Shown here in pieces: positions 11,093 through 20,299 of a stretch of DNA of 64,000 nt. The stretch spans positions 1,240,001-1,304,000 of the forward strand of contig NZ_LT615367.1 in assembly GCF_900095885.1 (NCBI RefSeq). Reading direction: 5' to 3'. Made by a program: the position numbers and the translations under genes. The stretch is from Dickeya aquatica. Lineage in GTDB: Bacteria; Pseudomonadota; Gammaproteobacteria; Enterobacterales; Enterobacteriaceae. The notes beneath the pieces were generated by a model. That model searched no databases and was not told where the DNA came from. It saw only the letters and a list, made by a program, of their open reading frames with translations. Each line of letters opens with the position of its first letter. Positions within the stretch are counted from its first letter, which is position 1.

Positions 11093-12291
11093 ACAGGACA
11101 GAAAACGTCAGCGGTAAGCAGCAGGTTATCCTGCGTTTGAGTGCTGATGCATCCGATCATCTGGAGTGGCTGATTTGGTCGGTCAGCCGTCATCAGGTGG
11201 TGACACAAGGGCAAGGCACCCAGGCTCAGTTACACGCCGTGCTGGAGGATTATCCGGTGATGTCGGCACGCGTATTGGTGCCGTCAACGGAAGTGACATT
11301 TCATTCGCTGTCGTTGCCACGCCAGTCGCGTCGGCAGTTGCTACAGGCCATTCCGTTTATGCTTGAGGAGCAGGTGGCCTGCGATATCGATCAACTGCAT
11401 TTTGCCGTTATGGAGATACAAGGCGAAAATGCGACCGTTGCCGTGGTGCAGAAATCACGTCTGCAAGCCTGGCTTACGCAGTGTGCCGACCTTGGTGTCA
11501 CGCTGGAAACCTTATTGCCGGATGCGCTGGTATTGCCGCGGGCGGACAGCGCCTGGAGTGCTATCCATCATCAGAATGTGTGGCTGTTTCGGCAAGCGTC
11601 CGGCGTGGTGATGGCGGCAGAAGCCAGTTGGTATCAGACATTGCTTGCCGGTTTCCAGCCATTACCTGCGGTACATTGTTATAGCCCGGTGCCTGCGTCG
11701 GCACTCACCTGGCAGCCGCAACCTGTGACGGATTTGCTCACGCTGGCCGCGCAGGCCAACCTCCCTTTAAGTATGGATTTGCGCCAGGCGGAGTTTACGC
11801 CGGTCAAACCCTGGCAACAGGCGATTTTGCCCTGGCGCAGTGTGCTGATTGCCTTAGCGGCCTGGCTGTTGCTGGTGCTGGGTGAGTCAGTCTGGACGCA
11901 TTATCAGTTATACCGTCAGGCTGATTACTGGCGTCAGGAGAGTGTCCGGGTTTACCGCAAGCTTTTTCCTGATGAGAAGCAGGTGTCTAACCCCAGGGCA
12001 CAAATGCAGCGCCACTTGCAAGAAGCCAGCAATGGTACCAGCGGGTTTGCGCTGACCGAGCAGATGAACCGGCTACAGCAACTGGTGGCGCAAAATGAGG
12101 GGGTTTCGCTTCAGTCGCTCTCTTATGAACGCAGCCGTGATGAACTGCGTTTGAGTCTGCGGGCGACGTCCTATGCGCAAATGGAACAATTTCGGCAACA
12201 GGCGCAAGCCTATTTTCAAATCCCGCCGGGTGAAATGAAGCAAGAAAAAGATCATGTGGAAGGTCAACTGGTGCTAAGGAGTCAGCCATGA
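11089..12291 (+). CDS. outL: Type II secretion platform protein OutL (GspL)
   Basis: 400 residues. The N-terminal cytoplasmic actin-like domain (about 10-240; LPRQSRRQLLQAIPFMLEEQ is the recognisable GspL segment) binds OutE. One membrane helix lies at about 250-270 (ALAAWLLLVLGESVW). The C-terminal periplasmic ferredoxin-like domain (about 320-395) contacts OutM. It sits between outK and outM with 4-bp overlaps on both sides, as in other out operons. Confidence 0.94.
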   Translation: MNRTENVSGKQQVILRLSADASDHLEWLIWSVSRHQVVTQGQGTQAQLHAVLEDYPVMSARVLVPSTEVTFHSLSLPRQSRRQLLQAIPFMLEEQVACDIDQLHFAVMEIQGENATVAVVQKSRLQAWLTQCADLGVTLETLLPDALVLPRADSAWSAIHHQNVWLFRQASGVVMAAEASWYQTLLAGFQPLPAVHCYSPVPASALTWQPQPVTDLLTLAAQANLPLSMDLRQAEFTPVKPWQQAILPWRSVLIALAAWLLLVLGESVWTHYQLYRQADYWRQESVRVYRKLFPDEKQVSNPRAQMQRHLQEASNGTSGFALTEQMNRLQQLVAQNEGVSLQSLSYERSRDELRLSLRATSYAQMEQFRQQAQAYFQIPPGEMKQEKDHVEGQLVLRSQP

Positions 12292-12776
12292 ATGAGTTAC
12301 GTCGTCGCTGGCAGGTAATGAGCCCGCGGGAGCGGTTGATGACGTTGTCTTGCGGCGCACTGCTGGCGTTATGCCTGCTCTACTACTTATGCTGGATGCC
12401 GTGGCAAGAGATGGCGCGCCAGTGGCAGATGACCATTGACCGAGAGCGCCAGACAGTACGCTGGATGCAGCAACAGTCTCCCCGGCTGCCGCCGCCTGAA
12501 GGGGCGCGTCGGCAAATTGCCGGGCGTGATATCAGCCTGACGGTGCTGGTGCCGCAAAGCGCGGCACGCTATGGCATTACGGTGTTGCGCATGCAACCAC
12601 AAGCGTCACAGGTGTCAGTGACGCTGGCGCGCAGTGATTTTAATAACCTGCTGCACTGGCTGGCTGAACTGGAGCAGAAAAACGGCGTGACCACTCAAGG
12701 GCTTGATGTATCGTCGGTGCCGAATAGCCCCGGTATGGTGGAAGTGACTCGCCTGTCACTCGAACGCGTGCTGTAA
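12288..12776 (+). CDS. outM: Type II secretion platform protein OutM (GspM)
   Basis: 162 residues. Short cytoplasmic N-terminus with SPRERLM, one membrane helix (about 20-38, LLALCLLYYLCW), then a coiled segment and the small periplasmic ferredoxin-like domain (about 80-160) that pairs with OutL. This is the last gene of the tightly overlapping run. The next 164 bases hold no outN-like frame, in agreement with my recollection that Dickeya lacks outN. Confidence 0.93.
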   Translation: MNELRRRWQVMSPRERLMTLSCGALLALCLLYYLCWMPWQEMARQWQMTIDRERQTVRWMQQQSPRLPPPEGARRQIAGRDISLTVLVPQSAARYGITVLRMQPQASQVSVTLARSDFNNLLHWLAELEQKNGVTTQGLDVSSVPNSPGMVEVTRLSLERVL

Positions 12777-12940
12777 AAAGCGTGCTCTGGACGTGCGTGC
12801 TTTGGCTGTATGTAGTTTCGTGCGTATCAACCTATTTGCGAGCCTGTGCGCAAAAGCCGGGCGTAATTATCCGTCAGTCTGGTGTGGGTTATCGGCTTAT
12901 GTCAGCATAGCGGCTGTCAGGGATAGGATGGGAGAAAAAC

Positions 12941-13792
12941 ATGGATCTGCTCGCCTTCGCCAGCGCGTTTCCGCGCGTTTGGCTGGCAACCTTGCTGTTG
13001 CTGGGGGTGATGATTGGCAGCTTTTTGAATGTGGTTATTTATCGTTTACCACAGATGCTGGAGCGCCGCTGGCAACAGGAGGCGCGTTTCCACCTGAATA
13101 TGCCAGCGGGTGTTCCCGCCAGCCGTTATGATCTTATCTGGCCGCCCTCATCCTGCCCGCACTGCTCTAAGCGTTTGCGGGTGATTGATAATATCCCCTT
13201 ACTGAGCTGGTTATGGCTGCGTGGGCGTGCGCACTGCTGTGGTGGCGAGGTGTCGTGGCGCTATCCGCTGACGGAACTGCTCACCGGTGCGCTGTTTATG
13301 CTGGCAGGGGCGCTCTGGCAACCAGGGTTTGCGCTACTGGGGGCCTCCGTGTGTTTCAGCTTGCTGTTAGTGCTGGCGACTATTGATGCCCGCACTCAAC
13401 TGCTACCGGATGTCTTGACGTTTCCCCTGCTATGGCTTGGCCTGGCGTTTAACCTGTCTGATACCTTTGTCCCGCTCAGTGAGGCGGTGATCGGCGCACT
13501 GGCAGGCTATCTGTCGCTATGGTTGATTTACTGGGCGTTTCGCCTGCTGAGTGGCCGGGAGGCATTAGGACATGGTGATTTTAAACTGCTGTCAGCGCTA
13601 GGTGCGTGGGTGGGGTGGCAGGCGCTCCCCAATCTGGTGTTGATAGCGTCCTTGGCCGGGCTGGTGATAACGCTGGTATGGCGCAGTGTTCGCCGCATGA
13701 ATATGCAACAGCCGCTGGCGTTTGGCCCCTGGCTGGCACTGGCAGGAGCGATAGCGCTGATACTGAATGCCTTGGGCAACGGCAGCTATTGA
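12941..13792 (+). CDS. outO: Prepilin peptidase and N-methyltransferase OutO (GspO)
   Basis: 283 residues, polytopic. The A24 aspartate residues are present: LATIDARTQLLPD and GHGDFKLL. The N-terminal cytoplasmic loop has the first CPHC pair, but the second pair expected 20-odd residues later reads RAHCCGG: the first Cys of that pair is Ala and a Cys directly precedes the last one, so the zinc site is atypical. OutO cleaves and methylates the pseudopilins OutG-K. The ribosome site GGGAG precedes ATG. It stands 164 bases after outM and may use its own promoter. Confidence 0.95.
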   Translation: MDLLAFASAFPRVWLATLLLLGVMIGSFLNVVIYRLPQMLERRWQQEARFHLNMPAGVPASRYDLIWPPSSCPHCSKRLRVIDNIPLLSWLWLRGRAHCCGGEVSWRYPLTELLTGALFMLAGALWQPGFALLGASVCFSLLLVLATIDARTQLLPDVLTFPLLWLGLAFNLSDTFVPLSEAVIGALAGYLSLWLIYWAFRLLSGREALGHGDFKLLSALGAWVGWQALPNLVLIASLAGLVITLVWRSVRRMNMQQPLAFGPWLALAGAIALILNALGNGSY

Positions 13793-13843
13793 CTAAGAGC
13801 AATGCACAGCGACCCGTACTTGTTGTGCCACGCAGGATCACAG

Positions 13844-13884
13844 CGAGAAAAAACAGGCTGGCGGATTGCTCCGGCCAGCCTGTC
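13844..13884 (-). terminator. Rho-independent terminator, leftward
   Basis: Perfect 10-bp stem ACAGGCTGGC (13853-13862) with GCCAGCCTGT (13874-13883). Read on the minus strand it is followed by a T6 run (plus-strand A-run just left of the stem). It would end transcription of the small leftward ORF at 13978-14052. For rightward outO transcripts the downstream tract is only loosely T-rich. Confidence 0.7.
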
Positions 13885-13977
13885 GTCTATTCGTCTTTCT
13901 TGTGTGCCTGATGATGTTTTATTGTTATCACGACAGGCCTGTTGCCTGCCGAAAATGATGAGGAAATATCGTCAGGA

Positions 13978-14052
13978 TTATTCCAGCATCAGTAAAAAAG
14001 TGCCTACCCATAAAAACAGAATAAATGAAACGCCCATGAATAAGTACTTCAC
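13978..14052 (-). CDS. Predicted 24-residue single-span membrane protein
   Basis: A GTG-started ORF of 24 codons, stop TAA at 13980-13978, below usual annotation length. It encodes a basic first residue pair followed by an almost uninterrupted hydrophobic helix (residues 3-23, including FILFLWVGTF). A strong GGAGAG ribosome site lies 6 bases before the GTG, and a convincing terminator follows at 13844-13884. That makes a complete minimal transcription unit. It resembles the class of very small enterobacterial membrane proteins, but I cannot name it. Function unknown. Confidence 0.5.
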   Translation of the reverse strand: MKYLFMGVSFILFLWVGTFLLMLE

Positions 14053-14535
14053 TGATTTCTCTCCAGCTTTGTCACGCCAGCAATGATTCCGATTGCGCAG
14101 TTTAGCGTTCAGGAACGGGGTAACCGCCACCGTTCTTCCTGTTATCGCTGCATTTACCTGTCATGTGTCACACACAGCCAAGGCAAGCTACAGTCGATAG
14201 TGGAATCGGTGCTCAATCTACGCCGGAGCAAGGGCCAAATTCAATAGGTGCAGTGCTAAATTCCTGGCCGATAGCATTTAATCACAGCGAAAGTAGCGCC
14301 TGCCTGGGTAAGCCGACGTGCGGTGGCTTTTTATTTGTTGCTGAGGGATGCCTTCTGGCATTGAGACGCCGGCGTCCTGGGGTGTCGAAGGCAGAATACA
14401 AATTGCTCATCCCGTGGTAGGCTGTAAACCAGACTAATATTGTTATCAAATTGTAATGAAGGGATGTGGGGTGTCCGCCATTCGCCGGGTGTGCCACCCC
14501 CCTGGCAGACAATCAACAGGGAGACACAGAACCTG
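14053..14535. other. Gap with an orphan terminator, possible small RNA
   Basis: 483 bases without a protein gene. The only clear structure is a rightward terminator-like hairpin at 14310-14335. Its nearest upstream rightward gene, outO, ends more than 500 bases earlier, and an oppositely oriented terminator lies between, so the hairpin may end a non-coding transcript from about 14100-14335. Confidence 0.35.
14310..14335 (+). terminator. Orphan rightward terminator
   Basis: AAGCC (14310-14314), a GC-rich loop with inner pairing, then GGCTTTTTATTT (14324-14335). It has the hairpin plus T-tract form of a Rho-independent terminator on the plus strand, with no ORF directly upstream. Confidence 0.45.
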
Positions 14536-15111
14536 ATGCAGACAACAGAAGTGGATAACCGGCTGGTGGCCCTTGATGCACGCCTGACCATGGTGCTGGT
14601 ACCAGGATTACGCGACAGTGATGACGACCATTGGCAAAGTTATTGGGAGCGCCGGTTTCCGTTTTGGCGGCGTATTCGCCAGAAGGAGTGGTATCAGCCA
14701 CATCTGGATCGCTGGGTGCTGGCCATCCGGCGTGAACTGTCAACCTGTGACAAGCCAGTGGTGTTAATAGGACACAGTTTTGGTGCGCTTGCTGCCTGCC
14801 AAATGGTGCAACAGAATGCGCCGGGCATTGCTGGTGTGATGTTGGTTGCACCCGCTGAACCGATGCGTTTTGAGATAGAAGAGAGTATTCATGCCCTGCC
14901 GCTGTCGGTACCCAGCCTTGCCTTTGCCAGCCATAACGATCCACTGATGACATTCTCCCGTGCGGAGTATTGGGCGAATGCCTGGGGGAGTGATTTGGTT
15001 GATGTCGGCGAGGGCGGCCATATTAATGCCGAGTCAGGGTTTGGCCCGTGGGAGTATGGGTTGCAGCGTTTGGCGCGCTTTGCTGAAGGGCTACTGGACG
15101 AAAAAGTATAA
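14536..15111 (+). CDS. RBBP9/YdeN-family alpha/beta hydrolase
   Basis: 191 residues from ATG 14536; the frame extends 32 codons further up, but those codons lack family resemblance and a ribosome site (CAGGGAGA) sits before 14536. Small serine hydrolase of the RBBP9/YdeN family: the early LVPGLRDSDDDHWQ signature, nucleophile elbow GHSFG at 79-83 with Ser81, the acid residue in SHNDPL, and catalytic His in GEGGHIN near 160. Cytoplasmic, with no signal peptide. Substrate unknown. It is a single gene between two terminators and is not obviously linked to the out or siderophore systems. Confidence 0.85.
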   Translation: MQTTEVDNRLVALDARLTMVLVPGLRDSDDDHWQSYWERRFPFWRRIRQKEWYQPHLDRWVLAIRRELSTCDKPVVLIGHSFGALAACQMVQQNAPGIAGVMLVAPAEPMRFEIEESIHALPLSVPSLAFASHNDPLMTFSRAEYWANAWGSDLVDVGEGGHINAESGFGPWEYGLQRLARFAEGLLDEKV

Positions 15112-15194
15112 CGCCGCGCCCATCGTCAAGCGAAGCCGCTTACCGCGTGAACGGTAAGCCGAATGAAAACAAACAGAGTAAAAACAAGCAGAAT

Positions 15195-15231
15195 AAAAAA
15201 GCGGTTTGTGTCAGGCACGCGCCGCTTTTTT
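15195..15231. terminator. Bidirectional terminator
   Basis: AAAAAAGCGG (15195-15204) and CCGCTTTTTT (15222-15231) form a stem flanked by A-run and T-run, so it can work in both directions: after the rightward hydrolase gene and after the leftward siderophore operon ending at 15283. A second stem (GCTTACCG/CGGTAAGC, 15138-15159) lies just upstream. Confidence 0.75.
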
Positions 15232-15282
15232 CAGGGAAAGCCCGTATTGGTCTCTCGTCTTGCTCAACGGTCTATCGCGCGA

Positions 15283-15723
15283 TTATGGCTGCATGATAGT
15301 GGTGGTGAGCCGGGCAATGCAACAGCAACGACCATGGCTATCAACTATCTCGGTTTGCCATACCTGTGAACGAGTTCCCAGATGTAGCGGCTGGCAAATG
15401 CCGCGCACGTCGCCCTCCGTTACCGCCCGCAGGTGGCTGGCATTGATTTCCGTGCCGACCACGCTGGCTCCCGGCTTGCTACATAACCAACTCGCCATCG
15501 AGCCGAGCGATTCTGCCAGCACCACTGCCGCACCACCGTGCAACAGGCCAAACGGCTGGCGGGTGCGCGCATCCACTGGCAGCGTTGCTTCAAGGCTGCG
15601 CGCCGTTATGCCGGTAAACCGGATACCCAGGTGGGAGAGCAGGCTGGCATCGGCCATCTGATTGAGTGCGTCAAGTGATGCCTCGCGTTGCCAGATAACA
15701 CTGCTTTTGCTTTCTCTGCTCAT
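15283..15723 (-). CDS. EntH-like hotdog thioesterase, siderophore proofreading
   Basis: 146 residues of the PaaI/EntH hotdog type: HLGIRFTGI, the catalytic loop GLLHGGAAVVLAES (His, with Glu two turns on) and the C-terminal strand region. In E. coli the homologue EntH removes wrongly loaded acyl groups from the aryl carrier domain of EntB during enterobactin synthesis. It is the last gene of the leftward fct-cbs run, its start touching the cbsA stop, exactly where entH sits in the ent operon. By position and family I infer that it keeps CbsB and the NRPS free of misloaded acyl groups. I am not certain which cbs letter is used for it. Confidence 0.85.
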   Translation of the reverse strand: MSRESKSSVIWQREASLDALNQMADASLLSHLGIRFTGITARSLEATLPVDARTRQPFGLLHGGAAVVLAESLGSMASWLCSKPGASVVGTEINASHLRAVTEGDVRGICQPLHLGTRSQVWQTEIVDSHGRCCCIARLTTTIMQP

Positions 15724-16481
15724 CAGGCACCCAGCGTTGCGCCACCGTCGATAACAATGTCCTGCAAGGTAATGTGACTGGCGGATTCACTGGCCAGAAA
15801 CAGCACCGTATCGGTTATTTCCCGTGGCTGCGCAATTTTGCCAAGAGGAATACCCAGCTTAAATTGATTCGGGAAACCGTTGATGGTGTGCTGTTCGGCA
15901 TCGGCCGAATGCCACAGGCTGCGTTGCATCGGGGTATCGGTTGACCCCGGTGACACCAGATTGCAGCGCACGCCATACGCAGCCAGCTCCAGACCTGCGG
16001 TCAGGCACAGGCTGCGCAGCGCGGCTTTTGAGGCACAGTAAGCCGCCATGCCAACCCGTGGCACATGGGCGGCATTGGAGCCTATCGTGATGATGGCACC
16101 CGCACGTTGCTGCTGAAACTGTGGGATCAGGCGCCTGAAACAGGTGAAAGGCTCCCCCGCGTTAACCCGCAGGCAGTCCTGCCAGTCAGCCTGGCTGAGC
16201 GCTTCGGTCGCCCCCATGCGCAAGATCCCCGCGCCATTAACCAGAACATCAAGCCGGGGCGTGTGAGCCAGCAGTGTGGCACAGGCATCCGCCACCGCAG
16301 CGGCATCACCGATATCCAGCGCAATGGCGCGAAAGGCCGGGGTGTCGCCGGGAAACGCGAGGTCAAAACCGGTGACGTCCGCCCCGGCCTCAAGAAAACG
16401 ACAGGCAATATCATACCCGATGCCGCGTCCGGCACCGGTTATCCACACCTGTTTGCCGCTGAAATCTGCGCGGATACTCAT
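15723..16481 (-). CDS. cbsA: 2,3-dihydro-2,3-dihydroxybenzoate dehydrogenase (EntA-like)
   Basis: 252 residues, short-chain dehydrogenase. NAD-binding TGAGRGIG at 15-22, NGAGI around residue 84, and the catalytic Ser with YCASK further on. Oxidises 2,3-dihydro-2,3-dihydroxybenzoate to 2,3-dihydroxybenzoate (DHB), the last step of DHB synthesis. It overlaps cbsB by 4 bases and follows the order C-E-B-A known for chrysobactin genes of Dickeya and for enterobactin genes. Confidence 0.95.
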   Translation of the reverse strand: MSIRADFSGKQVWITGAGRGIGYDIACRFLEAGADVTGFDLAFPGDTPAFRAIALDIGDAAAVADACATLLAHTPRLDVLVNGAGILRMGATEALSQADWQDCLRVNAGEPFTCFRRLIPQFQQQRAGAIITIGSNAAHVPRVGMAAYCASKAALRSLCLTAGLELAAYGVRCNLVSPGSTDTPMQRSLWHSADAEQHTINGFPNQFKLGIPLGKIAQPREITDTVLFLASESASHITLQDIVIDGGATLGA

Positions 16482-17350
16482 GCTTCCTCCCTGACCTGCA
16501 TCAATAACTGGTGCCAGTGGCGTAAGGTCGGCTTTTTCACCAGCGTGACGAAATCAACATCATGGCCTTGCTGACGCCAGCGAGTCACCAGCGACATGAT
16601 GCTGACTGAATCAAGGCCGTAATCGAGCAAGTTTTCATCGTCAGCCGGGTCGGCATCGCCATCCAGTAATGGCAATAACTCGGCGCGCAGGCGGGTCAGG
16701 CTGTTATCCGGCTGTGCTGTTAATTCGCTGAGTAACTGCTCGCTATCCAGAACGCGGCCACAGCGGCCAGCGGTGTAGCGTAACGCCATCATGTGTTCTT
16801 CGCGCGAAAAGTCGGCCAGCGCATCGGCTACCATGAACGGCTGGATATCACGCATGAACGCATCGGTGGCGGTGGTCAGGCAACCGATATGGGCGTAAAC
16901 CCCACAAATGATTAACTGGTCGCGGCCAGCGGTGTGCAGGCGTTGTTCCAGATCGGAGCGGTGAAACGCGCTGTAGCGCCACTTCACCAGCACTGTATCG
17001 CACTCATCCGGTGTGAGTGCGGCAGTAATTTGTTGTTGATCCGGGTGGCGGTTGAGCCCCGGCCCCCACATGTCATTCAGCAACGCCCGGTCTTTATCGC
17101 TTTGCGCATTCGGCTGCGCGGTATAGAACACCGGGATGCCAAGCTGATGGCAAAGCTGGCGGATACGCACGATATTGGCAATCAGTTGTGCCGTCAGCGG
17201 GCTGCTGGTTTCCCAGAAGTTCAGAAAATAGTTCTGCATATCGTGAATCAGCAGGGCAGCACGGTGTGATTCAACCTGCCACTTGACTTTGTTGACCGGC
17301 AACTCGGCCTTGGTAGGAAGCGGGTAACTGTTAAGCATCGGAATAGCCAT
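16478..17350 (-). CDS. cbsB: Isochorismatase / aryl carrier protein (EntB-like)
   Basis: 290 residues with two domains. Residues 1-205 are isochorismatase (LLIHDMQNYFL, VKWRYSAFHRSDLE, GVYAHIGCL), which converts isochorismate to 2,3-dihydro-DHB. Residues about 212-290 are an aryl carrier domain whose phosphopantetheine Ser248 lies in LLDYGLDSVSI. The holo-carrier holds DHB, loaded by CbsE, and presents it to the first condensation domain of the NRPS. The same bifunctional form as E. coli EntB. Three bases separate it from cbsE. Confidence 0.96.
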   Translation of the reverse strand: MAIPMLNSYPLPTKAELPVNKVKWQVESHRAALLIHDMQNYFLNFWETSSPLTAQLIANIVRIRQLCHQLGIPVFYTAQPNAQSDKDRALLNDMWGPGLNRHPDQQQITAALTPDECDTVLVKWRYSAFHRSDLEQRLHTAGRDQLIICGVYAHIGCLTTATDAFMRDIQPFMVADALADFSREEHMMALRYTAGRCGRVLDSEQLLSELTAQPDNSLTRLRAELLPLLDGDADPADDENLLDYGLDSVSIMSLVTRWRQQGHDVDFVTLVKKPTLRHWHQLLMQVREEA

Positions 17351-17353
17351 GAT

Positions 17354-18982
17354 TTATTCTCCTGCGTTCGCGGCGGTTAGCGATTGCTGCGCCAACTGGC
17401 GCAACCGTTGTTTATCGATTTTGCCCACGGCGGTTTCTGGCAGCGTGGGCAGGTGTTCAAACCGGTCGGGCAGTTTGTAGTCGGCGATGCCCTGTTCGCG
17501 CAGATGACGTCGTAACACCACGCTTTTAACCGGCTCACGGGCAACAACAAAGGCCCAGCTTTTTTCGCCCATAACGGGGTCGGGTACGGCGACCAGTGCG
17601 ACATTGAGAATCTGAGGGTGGCGCAGTAACAGGTTCTCTATCTCTTCGGCGGCAATTTTTTCGCCACCGCGATTGATTTGGTCTTTTTCACGGCCAACGA
17701 CCTGTAGGTAACCGTCGGCGCGCTGGATCACCACATCGCCGGAGCAGTAAAAACCATTGGCGTCAAAAACCTGCTGGTTATGTTCCGGGCTGCGGTAGTA
17801 ACCGCGGAAGGTGTAAGGCCCGCGTGTCATCAGGCGGCCTGCTTCGCCATAGGCCAGCGGATTGCCGTTGGCATCAGCCACCCAAACCTCATCATCTTCA
17901 CTGATAGGGCGGCCCTGAGTGGTAAAGCAGAGGGTGTCGTCATCGTCCAGACGGGTGTAATTCACCAGCCCTTCGGCCATACCAAAGACTTGCTGGAGCT
18001 GGCAGCCCAGCTCGGCTGGAATTCGCCGTGCTAACGCTTCGCCAAGGCGTGCGCCGCCGACTTGCAGCACTTGCAGGCTGGATAACGCCTGGCGTTGCTC
18101 AGCGAGCGCTGCTGCTTCCAGCCACAGAGTGACCGCCGGGGGCACCAGGGCGGTCAGGGTTATCTTGTGGCGTGCTATCAGTGCAAAGCAGTGCTCCGGG
18201 CTGGGATCGCTTGCCATTACTACGGTGCCACCAGCGTAAAACACCCCGAGCGCACCGGGTGAGCTGAGCGGGTAGTTATGCGCCGCCGGCAGTGCACACA
18301 GAAAACGGGTTTGCGCACTGACCTGGCAGATCTCAGCGCTTGCGCGAATGCTGTAGTAGTAATCGTTGTGGGTGCGGGGGATGAGCTTTGGCGTGCCGGT
18401 ACTGCCGCCGGAAAGCTGGAAGAAAGCCACATCATCCGCCGGGGTGCCGGTCGCAGGCAGCGGCGCGTCGTCTGTTTGCAAAAGCGATGACAGACTCTGC
18501 GCGCACTCTGCCTCATTATGCATAATGACGTGCTGTAACGATGGGCAGCGCTGGCGTAATTCATCAATAAAGTTACCGTCGGCGAACAGCGGGTGGCGGC
18601 GGTCGGCAATCAGCAGCGCCGGGGCGATTTGGTCGGCATAGGCACACAGTTCGCTGCGCTGATGGTTGAACAGCGCGTTGACCGGCACGATACCGGCGCG
18701 CAGCAACGCGAAGAACACCAGATAAAACTCAGCCACATTGCCGAGCTGAACCAGCGCCGTTTGCCCCGGTTTAAGCCCGCGGCGTTGCAGGGCGCTGGCC
18801 AGTTGCGCGACCTGTTGGTTCATTTGCTGGTAGCTGAGGGTTCGCTCGCCATCGATAAGCGCGATGGCATGGCTTCCGGCATGGCGGGTGAGAATATCGC
18901 ACAGCGGTAAGTCCAGCCAGTAACCCTGCTTTCGATAGCGTTGTTCCAGCTCGGCAGGCCAGCGGGTGAATTCAGTCATCAT
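17354..18982 (-). CDS. cbsE: 2,3-dihydroxybenzoate-AMP ligase (EntE-like)
   Basis: 542 residues from ATG 18982, which overlaps the cbsC stop (ATGA) and has AGGAG eight bases upstream; the next Met is 1 codon later. Stand-alone adenylation enzyme: FTRWP...[11 protein letters not shown] at the N-terminus as in EntE, the P-loop [19 protein letters not shown] near residue 190, [14 protein letters not shown] near 330, YRSGD-type CSGDVV, and a C-terminal VGKIDK lysine. It activates DHB as an adenylate and transfers it to Ser248 of CbsB. Confidence 0.96.
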   Translation of the reverse strand: MMTEFTRWPAELEQRYRKQGYWLDLPLCDILTRHAGSHAIALIDGERTLSYQQMNQQVAQLASALQRRGLKPGQTALVQLGNVAEFYLVFFALLRAGIVPVNALFNHQRSELCAYADQIAPALLIADRRHPLFADGNFIDELRQRCPSLQHVIMHNEAECAQSLSSLLQTDDAPLPATGTPADDVAFFQLSGGSTGTPKLIPRTHNDYYYSIRASAEICQVSAQTRFLCALPAAHNYPLSSPGALGVFYAGGTVVMASDPSPEHCFALIARHKITLTALVPPAVTLWLEAAALAEQRQALSSLQVLQVGGARLGEALARRIPAELGCQLQQVFGMAEGLVNYTRLDDDDTLCFTTQGRPISEDDEVWVADANGNPLAYGEAGRLMTRGPYTFRGYYRSPEHNQQVFDANGFYCSGDVVIQRADGYLQVVGREKDQINRGGEKIAAEEIENLLLRHPQILNVALVAVPDPVMGEKSWAFVVAREPVKSVVLRRHLREQGIADYKLPDRFEHLPTLPETAVGKIDKQRLRQLAQQSLTAANAGE

Positions 18983-20187
18983 GCTGCACACTCCTGACTC
19001 TGACTCAGACCAAATGCGCGCAGCATGGTGCTCAATTTGACACCGGTTTCATGCCATTCTGACAGCGGCTGTGAGTCAGGCACGATACCGGCTCCGGCAA
19101 ACAGCCTTACCCGTTGACCCTGTACTTCACCACAGCGAATCGTTACCACCCATTGTCCCTGACCGTGTTCATCACACCAGCCGACAATGCCGCCAAATAA
19201 ACCACGGTTAAAGGGCTCAAGCTCGGCGATACGCGTGCGCGCGGCGTCATAAGGTACGCCACATAGCGCCGGTGTCGGGTGCAACAGGCACGCGAGGGTG
19301 AGGGCATTGAGCTGTGGGTCGTTGAGCGTGCCCTGAATGCGGCTTGCCAGATGCCACAAAACGGGCGTACTCAGCAACGTGGGGGTATCAGGAATCTCGA
19401 GCGTCGTGCAGTAGGGGGCCAATACCCGGCGGATGTCATCAATAACCAGCCGATGTTCATGCCTGTCCTTGGCCGATGCCATCAATGTGCGCCGCAACTG
19501 GTTATCTTCTTGCGGGTCGGCGCTGCGGTGAGCTGAACCGGCTAACGGCTGGGTGAGGATCTGCTCACCTTGCTGGTGTAACAGCAGTTCCGGGCTGGCA
19601 CCAATAAGCGCCGCTCCCTTCCCCAGCGGAACATGGAAATTATAACTCCAGGGATTTTGCAAATTGAGTTGCAGCAACAGGCGCATGGAGTTGAGCGGTT
19701 GTGCGGTGTCGATATCCAACAGGCGAGACAGGACGATTTTATCGAGCTCGCCGCTGCGCGTGGCGGCGACACCGGCGCTGACCATCTGACAGAAGCGATC
19801 TTTTTCCGGTATTTCGCGAACCGTGTTCACTTTCAGTGGCGTTGCCGCTGGGGCGTCATCACTCAGGGTGTGGCGTGCAAACCACTGGGTATGCTGAGGG
19901 ATAAACAGCCGGGCAGGCTGACGCTTGTCAAACGGAATGGCCCCAACCAGCACCGGGCGGGTAATCCCTTCGCGGCGTGCGGCATGAAAATGTGTCATCA
20001 GTTGTTGCGTGAGCTCGCCCGGTGACTGGCTGGCGTGCTCCAGCACCGGTGAGAAATCAGCGTAGCACCCACGCGCATACAGGCTGGCACAGGCGTGCTG
20101 ATGGTGTTCCGGTGACAAAAACAGAAAATCCTCAGGCTGGAGCTGACGGGCATCCAGCGAGGAAGACGGGGTAGCAGCGATTGACAC
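18979..20187 (-). CDS. cbsC: Isochorismate synthase (EntC-like)
   Basis: 402 residues from GTG 20187, selected because AAAGGAG lies 6 bases upstream; the frame is open 59 codons further, into the fct spacer, without a ribosome site. Chorismate-binding fold: [10 protein letters not shown] near the middle, [25 protein letters not shown], and the terminal RLFAGAGIV signature that binds the magnesium/substrate. Converts chorismate to isochorismate, the first step to DHB. It lies between fct and cbsE; a hairpin in the fct-cbsC gap may set relative expression. Confidence 0.94.
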   Translation of the reverse strand: MSIAATPSSSLDARQLQPEDFLFLSPEHHQHACASLYARGCYADFSPVLEHASQSPGELTQQLMTHFHAARREGITRPVLVGAIPFDKRQPARLFIPQHTQWFARHTLSDDAPAATPLKVNTVREIPEKDRFCQMVSAGVAATRSGELDKIVLSRLLDIDTAQPLNSMRLLLQLNLQNPWSYNFHVPLGKGAALIGASPELLLHQQGEQILTQPLAGSAHRSADPQEDNQLRRTLMASAKDRHEHRLVIDDIRRVLAPYCTTLEIPDTPTLLSTPVLWHLASRIQGTLNDPQLNALTLACLLHPTPALCGVPYDAARTRIAELEPFNRGLFGGIVGWCDEHGQGQWVVTIRCGEVQGQRVRLFAGAGIVPDSQPLSEWHETGVKLSTMLRAFGLSQSQECAA

Positions 20188-20249
20188 GGTGCGCTCCTTT
20201 TGTCGTGGGTGAATAAAAAGGGCTATGAGTGAACCTGTCGGTACGATGT

Positions 20250-20279
20250 CACCACAGGGCAGTTGCCCACCCTGTGGTG
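20250..20279 (-). repeat. Inverted repeat in the fct-cbsC spacer
   Basis: CACCACAGGG (20250-20259) and CCCTGTGGTG (20270-20279) are perfectly complementary with a 10-base loop. There is no T-run, so it is not a standard terminator. In the transcript it lies after the fct stop and before the cbsC ribosome site. It could protect the fct message or lower read-through into the biosynthetic genes. Confidence 0.5.
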
Positions 20280-20299
20280 GTGTCGTCCATGACCCGGTG

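Noticed and set aside
12777..12940. outN between outM and outO
   Set aside because: Only 164 bases and no GspN-like frame. The open frame starting at 12793 overlaps outO and has no family resemblance.
14200..14235. Fragment resembling the cobalamin riboswitch core (GGAATCGGTGCTCAATC)
   Set aside because: The rest of the aptamer and any B12-related gene are missing; the likeness is too short to support.
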